A stretch of DNA of 48,193 nt from Pseudomonas fontis (GTDB taxonomy: Bacteria > Pseudomonadota > Gammaproteobacteria > Pseudomonadales > Pseudomonadaceae): positions 1 through 48,193 of the forward strand of contig NZ_JAMDGY010000003.1 in NCBI RefSeq assembly GCF_028656955.1. Direction: 5' to 3'. Below, one piece after another: positions 38,011 through 46,328 of the stretch. Every line of letters begins with the position of its first letter. Positions within the stretch are counted from its first letter, which is position 1. The position numbers were made by a program, and so were the translations under genes. The notes under the pieces were generated by a model, which was not told the origin of the DNA, did not search any database, and saw only the letters and a list, made by a program, of their open reading frames with translations.

Positions 38011-38955
38011 TCAGCCCGCCTCGCGTTCTTCCCGTGCGGGTTCGGCGCCAGTCTCCTGGGCTTCTCGGCGTTTGATCCTCAATTCGCTGACAATCACCGC
38101 CACGACGATCAAGACGCCTCCGAGCAAGGCCACGCCCGGAAGGCGCTCCCCGGCGATCCGCCCGACGATTCCAGCCCAGACCGGCTCACCGGCATAGATC
38201 AGCGTAGCCCGCGTTGGCGAAACCGATTTCTGTGCCCAGTTCATGGCCACCTGAATCACAGCGCTCATGGCGCCCAGGCCCAGGGCGCTGAGGGCCAGCA
38301 GCCAGGAAAACTCCGGCAGGCGCTCCTGGGTCGGGACCACCATCAGGAACGCCAATGCCGAGGCCGTGGCCAGTTGCACCACGGTCACCCGGCGTACATC
38401 GACCTTGCCGGCGTAGCGGCTGATCAGGATGATTTCGGCAGCAATCGCCACGGCGCTCACCAGCGTGGCGACCTCGCCGGGGCTGAAGTGGATGGCGCCA
38501 CCGCTGGGCCCGGCCAGCAGCATCAGGCCGGCGAAGGCCAGGCCGATGCCCAGGCTTGGCATCAACCCCGGCCGGCGCCCCAGTACCAGCCATTGCAGCA
38601 GCGGTACGAACGGAACGTACAGGGCGGTGATGAAGGCTGACTGGCTGCTGCTGATGGTTTGCAGGCCGACCGTCTGCAGGCCATAGCCGAGCATGATCGA
38701 TACGCCGATCACCACGCCGGCCTTGAGCTCAAGCAGGGTCAGGCCCGGCAGCGAGCGTGCGCAGACCAGGGCGACAAACAACGCGGCTGCGGCAAAGCGC
38801 AGGCCGACGAAGAACATCGGGCCGCTGACGGTCATGACGTTGTGCACCAGCAGGAAGGTTCCGCCCCAGAGCATGGTGATAAACACCAGCACCAGTTCGG
38901 CCTTGCTCAGGCGAAAGGACAGGGAGGGGCGTTCGCTCGAATTCGTTGGGGTCAT
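38011..38955 (-). CDS. EamA-family (DMT) exporter
   Basis: A 314-residue drug/metabolite transporter with ten predicted helices in two EamA repeats (first about residues 18-150, second about 165-290; signatures FITMLWGGTFLLVHNV and LIYAGEPVWAGIVGRI). The C-terminal tail is charged and cytoplasmic. The ATG at 38955 is chosen because the coding signal and helix 1 start just after it; the ribosome site (AAGG) is very close. It is divergent from an XRE-cupin regulator gene, with two copies of a 20-bp near-palindrome between them, so it is probably that regulator's target. Substrate unknown; amino-acid or metabolite efflux is typical. Confidence 0.88.
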   Translation of the reverse strand: MTPTNSSERPSLSFRLSKAELVLVFITMLWGGTFLLVHNVMTVSGPMFFVGLRFAAAALFVALVCARSLPGLTLLELKAGVVIGVSIMLGYGLQTVGLQTISSSQSAFITALYVPFVPLLQWLVLGRRPGLMPSLGIGLAFAGLMLLAGPSGGAIHFSPGEVATLVSAVAIAAEIILISRYAGKVDVRRVTVVQLATASALAFLMVVPTQERLPEFSWLLALSALGLGAMSAVIQVAMNWAQKSVSPTRATLIYAGEPVWAGIVGRIAGERLPGVALLGGVLIVVAVIVSELRIKRREAQETGAEPAREEREAG

Positions 38956-38996
38956 GGCCTTGCACGCAGGGAGAGGTCGACGCACAATGCGCCAAA

Positions 38997-39016
38997 GTGG
39001 GCAGTATACTGCGCAC
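38997..39016. promoter_or_regulatory. Operator site A (candidate XRE-cupin binding site)
   Basis: GTGGGCAGTATACTGCGCAC is palindromic except at one base pair and contains TATACT, a possible -10 element on either strand. It is 42-61 bases upstream of the EamA start. It shares GTGnGCAnTATAnTGCnCA with sites B and C. Confidence 0.7.
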
Positions 39017-39025
39017 CCCCTACCA

Positions 39026-39045
39026 GTGAGCAATATAGTGCACAA
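39026..39045. promoter_or_regulatory. Operator site B (candidate XRE-cupin binding site)
   Basis: GTGAGCAATATAGTGCACAA. It begins 71 bases upstream of the EamA start codon, matches site C at 47748 in 19 of 20 bases and holds a possible -10 TATATT on the minus strand. It overlaps the possible GTG starts of the regulator gene, consistent with autoregulation. Confidence 0.72.
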
Positions 39046-39601
39046 AGATTCCAGCCAACGTGCTTCGGTGCTGCAACATGTCAGCCAGAATATTCGCCGT
39101 CTGCGCCATGCGGCGCAGTTGAGCCAGACTGCTTTGGCAGAGAAGTCGGGGGTCAGCCGGCGGATGCTGGTGGCCATCGAGGCGGGGGAAAAGAATGTCA
39201 GCCTGACCACGTTGGACCTGATTGCCGAGGCGCTCGATGTGGCGTTCAGCGACTTGATCCAGGCCCCCGACAACCGCGACCCGAGCCGTATCAACGAGCT
39301 GGCCTGGACGGGGGTGCATCCGGGGAGCAGGGCGGTGTTGCTGGCCAGCTCCCAGGCAACCCGGGAAGTGGAGCTGTGGGAGTGGCGCCTGGAGCCTGGC
39401 GAGGTGTACTCGGCGGACGCCGATGCCGCTGGCTGGAGCGAGCAGATCTACGTGTTCGAGGGCAGCATGACGTTGCTGATCGAGGACCGGGAATATCGCC
39501 TGGCCGCGGGCGATTTCCATAGTTTTGCCAGTGACCGGGCGCATGCCTATCGCAATGAGGGTGAAGTGGTGGTGCGCTTTGTGCGCAATGTGGTGATCTG
39601 A
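39038..39601 (+). CDS. XRE-cupin transcriptional regulator
   Basis: About 187 residues. The N-terminal XRE/HTH domain (NIRRLRHAAQLSQTALAEKS, then GVSRRMLVAIEAGEKNVSL) is followed by a C-terminal cupin domain (LEPGEVYSADADA, VFEGSMTLLIEDREYRLAAG, DRAHAYRNEG) that should bind a small ligand or metal. Such regulators usually control an adjacent transport or catabolic gene. The start is uncertain: in-frame GTG codons at 39026, 39038 and 39068 all lack a clear ribosome site, and the first two lie within operator site B, so a short-leader or leaderless mRNA is possible. The gene is divergent from the EamA exporter. Confidence 0.88.
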   Translation: MHKDSSQRASVLQHVSQNIRRLRHAAQLSQTALAEKSGVSRRMLVAIEAGEKNVSLTTLDLIAEALDVAFSDLIQAPDNRDPSRINELAWTGVHPGSRAVLLASSQATREVELWEWRLEPGEVYSADADAAGWSEQIYVFEGSMTLLIEDREYRLAAGDFHSFASDRAHAYRNEGEVVVRFVRNVVI

Positions 39602-39604
39602 AAG

Positions 39605-39825
39605 CATCGCGGGGCGAGTCGGGTCGCCGTAACGCCGCTCCCACAAGGTGATGGTGTGCTTCCTGTGGGAGCTACTGTCTTGCACAACTTTGTAGCCGCT
39701 GCCGAGAGGCCGCGCTGGAGCCCGCCAGGGCTCCCAAAGGCGGCGCCTGCTGTGCAGGCGAGCGCAGCCTGACGGCAGCGGCTACGTGGGAGCGGCGTTG
39801 CGGCGACCCGGCTCGTCCCGCGATG
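39605..39825. repeat. Nested inverted-repeat element
   Basis: The outer 40-bp arms (39605-39644 and 39786-39825) are inverted and match at 37 of 40 positions; both carry the REP-like GCCGCTCCCAC end. Directly inside the right arm is an inner 13-bp perfect inverted repeat, GTAGCCGCTGCCG (39692-39704) with CGGCAGCGGCTAC (39773-39785). The element fills the space between two convergent stop codons and contains no gene. Confidence 0.85.
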
Positions 39826-39831
39826 GGGCCT

Positions 39832-40380
39832 TCAAGCTGCCAGCCATTCTTCTGCAGACACCACCGATGCATAAGCAAACGCCAGCGCCGCCATAAACGC
39901 CGCATGCACCTGTGCAGCCGGCACCGTGACGCCATTGAACTCCAGGTCGCGGGTGGCGCAGGCGTCGTGCACGACCCTGACGGCATAGCCAAAGTCCGCG
40001 GCCGCGCGGGTGGCGGCATCCACGCACATATGGCTCATGCTGCCGACCACGGTCAGTTCGGTAATCCCGTGCTCATCCAGCAGCGCCTTGAGCTCAGTAT
40101 CGAGGAAGGAATTGACCTTGTGCTTGAGCACGACCGGCTCACCGCGCAGGTTGGCCGCCTTGGGGTGAATCTGCGCGCCTTCTGACCCGGGCACAAAAAA
40201 TGGTGCATCCAGCGATTCGAATTCATGCCGGATATGCACCACCAGCTCACCTTTCTCACGCGTTGCGGCAATGACCCTGGCCGCTTTGTCCGCCGCCGCA
40301 TCGGCGCCGCTGAGGGGCCACTTGCCGCCGGGGAAGTAGTCGTTCTGGATGTCGATGACGATCAGTGCATGCGTGCTCAT
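39832..40380 (-). CDS. Isochorismatase-fold cysteine hydrolase
   Basis: A 182-residue cytoplasmic hydrolase. The catalytic triad is visible: Asp10 in VIDIQNDY, Lys near 87 in KHKVNSF, and Cys119 in SHMCVDAATRAA, with the cis-peptide region before it. The family includes nicotinamidases, carbamoyl hydrolases and isochorismatases; the presence of Cys indicates amide or similar hydrolysis rather than true isochorismatase chemistry. The gene is divergent from a GlxA-type AraC regulator. Such pairs are common in pseudomonads, and the regulator probably controls it. Substrate unknown. Confidence 0.9.
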   Translation of the reverse strand: MSTHALIVIDIQNDYFPGGKWPLSGADAAADKAARVIAATREKGELVVHIRHEFESLDAPFFVPGSEGAQIHPKAANLRGEPVVLKHKVNSFLDTELKALLDEHGITELTVVGSMSHMCVDAATRAAADFGYAVRVVHDACATRDLEFNGVTVPAAQVHAAFMAALAFAYASVVSAEEWLAA

Positions 40381-40489
40381 GGCGCTTTCCTTTCAACAGG
40401 GGGAGTAGTTGTGGCGTGGTGATAGTTATAGGCTTGTAGGCCGCGCTTGAAGATTGGCGCGACCGACAAAATGGCGGGAAAAACTGACA

Positions 40490-41482
40490 ATGGACGCACG
40501 CGGTGAAATCGTCGAAATCGGCATCCTGGTCTACCCCGGTGCGCAAATGGCCGCGGTGTACGGGCTGACCGACCTGTTTGCCGTGGCCAATCGCATGGCG
40601 CAGGACCTGGGCGCGAAGGAGGCGCCGGTATTGCGAGTGTGTCACTGGAGCGAGCAAGACGGTCACGCGTTGGCGGTCACCTACGACAGCCTCACGCGGG
40701 AGGGCTACCAGCCACGGGTGATGATCATCCCGCCGAGCCTTACCCAGGCACCAACCCCCGAGCTGATGGCGCGTTTTCGAGATGATTTGCGCCAGTGGCA
40801 CGCCGAGGGCGCGTTGCTCGCTTCGGTCTGCGTGGGGGTGTTCTTCATCGCCGCCTGCGGGCTGCTCGATGGCCGCTCGGCCACCACCCACTGGAACTTT
40901 GCCCAATCACTCGCCGAGCAATACCCGCGCGTCAAGGTAGAGGCCAACCTGCCGGTGTTGGTCGACGGCGACATCATGACCTCCGCCGGGCTGATGGCCT
41001 GGACCGACGTGGGCCTGAAGCTGGTCGAGCGCTTCCAGGGGGCGACCCTGGCAGCCGAAACCGCGCGCTTTCTGGCGGTCGATCATGTAGCGGTGCAAGC
41101 GCGCCCCGGCAGCCTCTTTGCGCCTCGGCTGGACCACGGCGATGAGGCGGTGCTGAAGGTGCAGCACTGGCTGCAGAGCACTGGCGCGCGGGATGTCAGC
41201 ATTGGCGCCATGGCCGATTGCGCGGGGCTGGAGGAGCGGACCTTCCTGCGCCGTTTTCGCAGTGCCACCGGGCTCAAGCCCACCGAGTACTGCCAGCAGG
41301 TGCGCGTGGGGCGTGCCTGCCGAATGCTTGAATTCACCCGGCGCAGCATCGAGCAGATCGCCTGGGGCGTGGGTTATCAAGATCCTGGCGCGTTTCGCAA
41401 GGTGTTCGCCAAGGTAACCGGCCTGGCGCCCAGTGACTACCGCAGGCGTTTTGCCGTTGGCGAAGCCGCTGCCCAAGGGTAG
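40490..41482 (+). CDS. GlxA-family AraC-type transcriptional regulator
   Basis: A 330-residue regulator. The N-terminal DJ-1/PfpI-like domain (about residues 5-185) has the nucleophile-elbow sequence LASVCVGVFFIAACGLL. The C-terminal AraC domain has two helix-turn-helix units: IGAMADCAGLEERTFLRRF (about 230-250) and IEQIAWGVGYQDPGAFRKVF (about 285-305). ATG at 40490 is preferred; GGGAAA lies about 9 bases upstream. It is divergent from the cysteine hydrolase across a 109-base gap, its probable target promoter. It converges with soxR, the two stop codons being 9 bases apart. Confidence 0.9.
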   Translation: MDARGEIVEIGILVYPGAQMAAVYGLTDLFAVANRMAQDLGAKEAPVLRVCHWSEQDGHALAVTYDSLTREGYQPRVMIIPPSLTQAPTPELMARFRDDLRQWHAEGALLASVCVGVFFIAACGLLDGRSATTHWNFAQSLAEQYPRVKVEANLPVLVDGDIMTSAGLMAWTDVGLKLVERFQGATLAAETARFLAVDHVAVQARPGSLFAPRLDHGDEAVLKVQHWLQSTGARDVSIGAMADCAGLEERTFLRRFRSATGLKPTEYCQQVRVGRACRMLEFTRRSIEQIAWGVGYQDPGAFRKVFAKVTGLAPSDYRRRFAVGEAAAQG

Positions 41483-41491
41483 GGCATTGCC

Positions 41492-41959
41492 TCAGGGCTC
41501 GTTTCCGGGCTCAAGCAATTGTGCGCCGGGCCCCTGTTCGGCGAGCTGATCATGGTGGTTGCGCAGCGGGCAACTCTGCATGGACAGGCAACCGCAGCCA
41601 ATGCAGCCATCCAGTTGATCGCGCAGCATCAGCATTTTCTCGATGCGTCGATCCAGGTCTTCGCGCCATTGCTCTGACAGCCGTTGCCAATCAGCGGCAC
41701 TCGGTGCCCGGTCGGTCGGCAGGCTTTGCAGTGCAGCGTGAATGGTCGCCAGCGGGATGCCCAGCCGTTGGGCAATCTTGATCACGGCCACGCGGCGCAA
41801 CACTTCACGCGGATAGCGGCGCTGATTGCCGGTGTTGCGGGTGCTGTGGATCAGCCCCTTGCTCTCATAAAAGTGCAGCGCCGTCACGGCTACCCCGCTG
41901 CGCGCGGCCAGTTGCCCGACGCTAAGCACCTTGTCTGCACGCAGTGTGCGCTGCTCCAT
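41492..41959 (-). CDS. soxR: Redox-sensing MerR-family regulator SoxR
   Basis: A 155-residue SoxR. The N-terminal MerR helix-turn-helix is [20 protein letters not shown] (about residues 13-32), followed by the dimerization helix. The [2Fe-2S] ligands are Cys119, Cys122, Cys124 and Cys130 (CxxCxC then five residues to Cys). In pseudomonads SoxR responds to redox-active compounds such as phenazines and quinones rather than working through SoxS, which these bacteria lack. It is divergent from a small monooxygenase gene, with a canonical SoxR operator between them that probably serves that gene. Confidence 0.96.
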   Translation of the reverse strand: MEQRTLRADKVLSVGQLAARSGVAVTALHFYESKGLIHSTRNTGNQRRYPREVLRRVAVIKIAQRLGIPLATIHAALQSLPTDRAPSAADWQRLSEQWREDLDRRIEKMLMLRDQLDGCIGCGCLSMQSCPLRNHHDQLAEQGPGAQLLEPGNEP

Positions 41960-41971
41960 GGGAAAAACCTC

Positions 41972-42002
41972 TTGACCTCTACTTAACTAGAGGTTTTACC
42001 CT
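41972..42002 (+). promoter_or_regulatory. SoxR-controlled promoter with 19-bp spacer
   Basis: TTGACC (41972-41977) and TACCCT (41997-42002) are separated by 19 bases, the overlong spacer typical of MerR-family activated promoters. The spacer region is covered by the near-palindrome CCTCTACTTAACTAGAGG (41976-41993), close to the known SoxR box. It points at the monooxygenase gene at 42047. Confidence 0.92.
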
Positions 42003-42046
42003 GCCTGCCATTGCACCGCAAGTGCTCGGACAACGGGAGACTCTTC

Positions 42047-42409
42047 ATGTCGGCGGCAAAAAACAGCCTGTGCTTCAACCAGCTTATTGAATTCCAAGTG
42101 CCGGCCTCGCTACAGCGGGCATTGGCAAACGCCCTGGCCAGTCGCAGTGAACGCATGGCGTTCGAGCACAGTGGCCTGGTCGGCGCGAGTATCCAGGCCA
42201 GCGACGATGGCAGCCGGGTACTCCAGTATCTGCAATGGCAGTCGCGCGCAGCCTGGGAGGCGGCAAGCAGCAACTTCGACCAGGAGCCCTTCCTCGAGTT
42301 GTTGCACACCTACCAGGCCAAGGGCGTGAACTTCGCGGCATTCCAGACCCTCAGCAGCCTGTCGCGCAGTGCCGAGCAAGGCCTGCACTGCCAGGTGAAG
42401 GTGCTGTAG
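42047..42409 (+). CDS. Antibiotic-biosynthesis-monooxygenase (ABM)-domain protein, SoxR target
   Basis: A 120-residue protein with the ferredoxin-like ABM fold pattern (IEFQVPASLQRALANAL, then VLQYLQWQSRAAWEAASSN). ABM proteins are small cofactor-independent monooxygenases or quinol oxidases. ATG at 42047 has GGGAGA 6 bases upstream. The position next to soxR behind a SoxR promoter matches a known P. aeruginosa SoxR-regulon member (PA2274, next to soxR), so a role in detoxifying redox-cycling quinones is likely. Its stop codon directly abuts the stop of the opposite hydrolase gene, with no bases between. Confidence 0.85.
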   Translation: MSAAKNSLCFNQLIEFQVPASLQRALANALASRSERMAFEHSGLVGASIQASDDGSRVLQYLQWQSRAAWEAASSNFDQEPFLELLHTYQAKGVNFAAFQTLSSLSRSAEQGLHCQVKVL

Positions 42410-43180
42410 TTAGGAGTACCAGGGGGAATGGTGGGGGTAGCGGTCCAGCCGCGCACCAATCACCATCTCGCTGACCCAGCTGCTGAGGATGCTGCTGTAG
42501 GCCTTCTGGCTGCGATCAGTAGACAGCCCATGGTCTGCTCCATCGACAATCCGATGGGTCAGGGAGTGTGCGCTGATGAAGGCCGAGCGGTAACTCATCA
42601 GGGTGCTGTGCGGGACATAGTCGTCCTGTTCGGACTCCACCAGCAGTACATCACCGGTGAATTGCGCGCAGGCGCCCAAGGCGCGGTTGTCGCCCGGGCC
42701 CAGGGCCATCAGCCGATACTGGGACAAGCGCTGGCGGTCCAGTGCCTGCTTGGGCGACGTCCATTCGTCGTCCCAATACAGCGCAGGAACGCGCAGGGCG
42801 AGCCATTTCACCGCGCGCAGCCGGGTGAGCAGGGTGGCCAGGTAGCCGCCATAGCTGCTGCCAATCACCGCAATCGAGCGGGTGTCTACCGCCGGATGGC
42901 TAACCAGGCAGTCATAGGCCGCCAGTAGATCAGCAAGGTTCTGCTCGCGGGTAACACTGCGGCGCTGGCTCTCGGTTTTTTCATGACCGCGCAGGTCGAA
43001 GGTCATGCACACGCAACCCAACCCGGTGATGTGTTTGGCCCGCGCTAGGTCGCGCTGCTGGCTACCGCCCCAGCCGTGCACGAAGAGAATGCCGGGGACT
43101 TTCGGGTTGGGGCTGAGCAAGGTGGCGGCGATGCTTTCGCCGTCCACCGTGATGTCGAGGGTTTCGCTATGGATGGTCAT
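42410..43180 (-). CDS. Alpha/beta-hydrolase
   Basis: A 256-residue cytoplasmic hydrolase of the dienelactone-hydrolase/prolyl-oligopeptidase-like superfamily: FVHGWGGSQQRDL (oxyanion), nucleophile Ser in GSSYGG, Asp in ESEQDDYVPH and His in DGADHGLS. The ATG at 43180 lies inside the end of the upstream DUF3182 gene (14-base overlap), so the two are translationally coupled. An in-frame extension upstream is within that gene and is not used. Substrate unknown; the partnership with the ATP-grasp-like protein suggests processing of a ligated product. Confidence 0.85.
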   Translation of the reverse strand: MTIHSETLDITVDGESIAATLLSPNPKVPGILFVHGWGGSQQRDLARAKHITGLGCVCMTFDLRGHEKTESQRRSVTREQNLADLLAAYDCLVSHPAVDTRSIAVIGSSYGGYLATLLTRLRAVKWLALRVPALYWDDEWTSPKQALDRQRLSQYRLMALGPGDNRALGACAQFTGDVLLVESEQDDYVPHSTLMSYRSAFISAHSLTHRIVDGADHGLSTDRSQKAYSSILSSWVSEMVIGARLDRYPHHSPWYS

Positions 43181-44270
43181 AGTCGCGGACCCTGGCGTAC
43201 TTGGTGAGGCGTCCGATTTCACTGTCATCCCCCTGATAGAAAAGTGTCGCATCGGCCGGCAGTACCGGGTCGCCGAATACTTCGTGGGTCGAGGCGCGGA
43301 TACGCTGCAGGGCCGGGTCATCGGCGAATGCCTGCAAGGCGAGGACTTCTGCGCTGCTGGCGCCGCCGATCCGCCAGGATTGTTCCAGTACACCGCTACG
43401 CACCTTGCCATCGGCTGTCTGGCCACGGGCTACGTCATAGTTGCGACGTGAGGCGACAAAGCCGGGGAAGGCGGCGAAGGCGGCGGCTTCATAGGTGCAG
43501 GCCTGGGTGATGGCCAGACGCTGGGCTTGCTCCAATTCAAGCTGAAGGAGGGCGTCGTAACCACCGCGCACCAGCACCAGGCTGGAGCCGCCGTAAACCG
43601 ACACCCCAGCGTGGTCCTGGGTGAGGCTTTGGGTGCCGTAGTAGCTGCAGGTGATCCCGGCAACCTGCACCTGGCCAACGCTGAAGGTTTCCACGGCATC
43701 GAGGTTTTCTTCCAGTACCAGCCCCCAGAGGGCTATTTCGGCCTCGTCGACTTCGCCGAGAGCGCTTTGCAGCTCGCTGGCCGAATGGATTTCCAGTTGC
43801 CCACGCCCCGCCGTGGCGCGCACCGGCTTGAGGCGCAATGGGCCGTCACGAAGCAGCAGTGCAGCAGCAGCCACGGCATCATCAAGGCTGAACACGGTGT
43901 AGCCGCGCAATAGCGCATCACTGGCCAGGCGCGCAAAATCATCCGTCCAGCCCTGGGGGCAGCGCGCCTTGGCGGGCAGCGGGTGAGAAATCGCCTTGGT
44001 GGCCATGTAGGGCTGCGCGACCAGGCCGCCAAAGAAGTCTGCCGGCGAACGAATCCCGAGGGCCTGATATTTTGCCGGGTCGATCAGCGTGTCGGTTGGC
44101 AGATAGTAGTGATTGTCCCGCGGCGCCGATGGCGTTGGCAGCACGGGGATGTGCAGCAGTTGCGCGAGGCGCTGGGCCAGCTTCTGGTGCACCAGGCGTT
44201 CGTGCTCTGGGGTGTGCTCGCGCGTGTCCAGCAGGACAACGCCGTGCTTGCGGTCGGTTGAACGCGGCAT
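43167..44270 (-). CDS. DUF3182 / ATP-grasp-like protein
   Basis: A 367-residue protein that I recognise as DUF3182. Its middle region (PLRLKPVRATAGRGQLEIHS near residues 145-165, then a Glu-rich ALWGLVLEENLD) is reminiscent of the nucleotide-binding half of ATP-grasp ligases, which join a carboxylate to an amine with ATP. No classical signal peptide. The ATG at 44270 has GGAG 8 bases upstream. It overlaps the following alpha/beta-hydrolase gene by 14 bases. The family has no firmly known reaction as far as I know, so the ligase assignment is inference. Confidence 0.8.
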   Translation of the reverse strand: MPRSTDRKHGVVLLDTREHTPEHERLVHQKLAQRLAQLLHIPVLPTPSAPRDNHYYLPTDTLIDPAKYQALGIRSPADFFGGLVAQPYMATKAISHPLPAKARCPQGWTDDFARLASDALLRGYTVFSLDDAVAAAALLLRDGPLRLKPVRATAGRGQLEIHSASELQSALGEVDEAEIALWGLVLEENLDAVETFSVGQVQVAGITCSYYGTQSLTQDHAGVSVYGGSSLVLVRGGYDALLQLELEQAQRLAITQACTYEAAAFAAFPGFVASRRNYDVARGQTADGKVRSGVLEQSWRIGGASSAEVLALQAFADDPALQRIRASTHEVFGDPVLPADATLFYQGDDSEIGRLTKYARVRDYDHP

Positions 44271-44455
44271 GAGGCAGTCTCCAGGGCGGGGTTCATACCT
44301 GATCTGAAGGGCAGGTTGCCTGGAAGTTCAGCGAACACGGCGCGGCATCGGCCAAATGGTTACAACCTGCCGGGGTGTCGGCAGTTGCCCATGGCTGATA
44401 CCTGCTCCATTATCAGCGATCAAGAATAATGGCAGCCGTGGTAGCAGGAGTGAGG

Positions 44456-46264
44456 ATGAACAGTCAGCCAACAACGCAGGATGCGGTGAGTGTGCGTCTG
44501 GTACAGATGCGCGAAGTGATGAAGCGGGAGGGTGTCGATGCGCTGTTGGTGCCGTCGGCCGACCCGCACCTGTCGGAATACCTCCCGGGCTACTGGCAGG
44601 GGCGCCAATGGCTTTCAGGTTTCCAGGGCTCGGTAGGCACCTTGGTGCTGACCGCTGATTTTGCCGGGCTCTGGGCCGACAGCCGTTATTGGGAGCAGGC
44701 AGAAAAAGAGCTGGCGGGTAGCGGCATCGAATTGGTCAAACTGCTGCCAGGGCAGCCGGGTCCGCTTGATTGGCTGGCTGAGCAGACTCCCGCCGGTGGT
44801 GCGGTTGCCGTGGATGGTGCGGTCATGGCAGTTGCCTCTGCACGTCAGTTGGGGGCAAAACTTGCGGCGCGCGATGTGCGCCTGGTCACCGACAAGGACC
44901 TGCTCGCACAGATCTGGCACGACCGCCCGGCCTTGCCGCTGAACCCGGTCTACGAGCACCTGCCGCCCCAGGCAACCGTCAGTCGCGCCGACAAACTCGC
45001 CGCTGTGCGCCAGGCCATGCAGGAGAAGGGCGCCGACTGGCACTTCCTGGCCACGCTGGATGACATTGCATGGCTGTTGAACCTGCGTGGCAGTGACGTT
45101 TCCTATAACCCGGTGTTCGTCGCCTTTGCCCTGATTGGCCGGGCCTCGGCAACTCTCTTCGTTGCGCCAAGTAAAGTGGACGCATCCCTGCGCGGCGTGT
45201 TGGCGGCTGATGGCATCGAGCTGCGCGACTATGTCGAGGTGGGCGGCGCATTGGCAGCCATCGAACCTGGCGCTCGTGTGCTGGTCGATCCGGCACGGGT
45301 GACCAGTGGCTTGCTGGATAACCTGGCGGGCGAGGTGCAGTTGGTTGAAGCCATCAACCCGAGCACCTTTGCCAAGTCGCGCAAGAGTGAGGCGGACCTT
45401 GCCCACATCCGCCGTGCCATGGAGCAGGATGGCGCAGCGTTGTGCGAATTCTTCACCTGGTTCGAGTCGGCAGTGGGCCAGGAAACCATCACCGAAGTCG
45501 ACATCGACCTGCACCTGAGTGCTGCGCGTGCCCGGCGCCCGGACTTTGTATCACTCAGTTTTGCGACCATCGCGGCATTCAATGGCAACGGCGCGATGCC
45601 GCACTATCGCGCGACCGATGAATCCCATGCGGTAATCGAGGGTGATGGCCTGCTGTTGATCGACTCTGGCGGGCAGTACCTGGGCGGGACTACGGACGTC
45701 ACCAGGATGGTGCCGATCGGTTCACCCACCCTGGAGCAGAAGCAGGATTGCACCAGGGTGCTCAAGGGTGTCATCGCCTTGTCACGGGCGCGCTTCCCGC
45801 GTGGGATTCTCTCGCCTCTGCTCGATGCGATTGCCCGCGCGCCGCTGTGGGCTGAACATGTGGATTACGGTCATGGCACAGGTCATGGCGTCGGTTACTT
45901 CATGAACGTACATGAAGGGCCGCAAGTGATTGCCTACCAGGCAGCCGCCGCACCGCAAACGGCGATGCAGGCGGGGATGATCACGTCGATCGAGCCTGGC
46001 ACCTATCGCCCTGGGCAGTGGGGTGTACGCATCGAGAACCTGGTATTCAACCGTGAGTCAGGCAAAAGCGCCTTTGGCGATTTCCTGGAGTTCGAGACCT
46101 TGACGCTGTGCCCGATCGATACGCGCTGCCTGCTGCCGGCACTGTTGAGTGTTGATGAGCGCGAATGGCTCAATACCTACCACGCAACCGTACGGGCGCG
46201 CCTGTCGCCGCTGCTGAGCGGTGCTGCGCTGGCTTGGCTGGATACCCGCACGGCGGCGATCTAG
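44456..46264 (+). CDS. Xaa-Pro aminopeptidase (aminopeptidase P, M24B)
   Basis: A 602-residue three-domain aminopeptidase P. Two N-terminal creatinase-like domains are followed by a C-terminal pita-bread domain with all metal ligands visible: Asp near 402 (LIDSGG), Asp near 413 (TTDVTR), His near 478 (GTGHGVGYF), Glu near 512 (SIEPGTY) and Glu near 526 (RIENLV). It removes an N-terminal residue before proline using two Mn2+ ions; the length matches the large eukaryote-like form (about 600 residues) rather than the 440-residue PepP. ATG at 44456 has AGGAG 5 bases upstream. It ends at a perfect terminator. Confidence 0.94.
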   Translation: MNSQPTTQDAVSVRLVQMREVMKREGVDALLVPSADPHLSEYLPGYWQGRQWLSGFQGSVGTLVLTADFAGLWADSRYWEQAEKELAGSGIELVKLLPGQPGPLDWLAEQTPAGGAVAVDGAVMAVASARQLGAKLAARDVRLVTDKDLLAQIWHDRPALPLNPVYEHLPPQATVSRADKLAAVRQAMQEKGADWHFLATLDDIAWLLNLRGSDVSYNPVFVAFALIGRASATLFVAPSKVDASLRGVLAADGIELRDYVEVGGALAAIEPGARVLVDPARVTSGLLDNLAGEVQLVEAINPSTFAKSRKSEADLAHIRRAMEQDGAALCEFFTWFESAVGQETITEVDIDLHLSAARARRPDFVSLSFATIAAFNGNGAMPHYRATDESHAVIEGDGLLLIDSGGQYLGGTTDVTRMVPIGSPTLEQKQDCTRVLKGVIALSRARFPRGILSPLLDAIARAPLWAEHVDYGHGTGHGVGYFMNVHEGPQVIAYQAAAAPQTAMQAGMITSIEPGTYRPGQWGVRIENLVFNRESGKSAFGDFLEFETLTLCPIDTRCLLPALLSVDEREWLNTYHATVRARLSPLLSGAALAWLDTRTAAI

Positions 46265-46282
46265 CGGGAAGGTCAGGCAACA

Positions 46283-46324
46283 GTAATAAAGAAGGGCAAC
46301 CCCAGGGTTGCCCTTCTTTATTAC
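46283..46324. terminator. Perfect bidirectional terminator
   Basis: Two exactly inverted 20-base arms, the left one GTAATAAAGAAGGGCAACCC, flank a 2-base centre. A/T-rich outer stems supply T-runs on both strands. It separates the convergent aminopeptidase P and lipoprotein genes. Confidence 0.93.
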
Positions 46325-46328
46325 GTAA

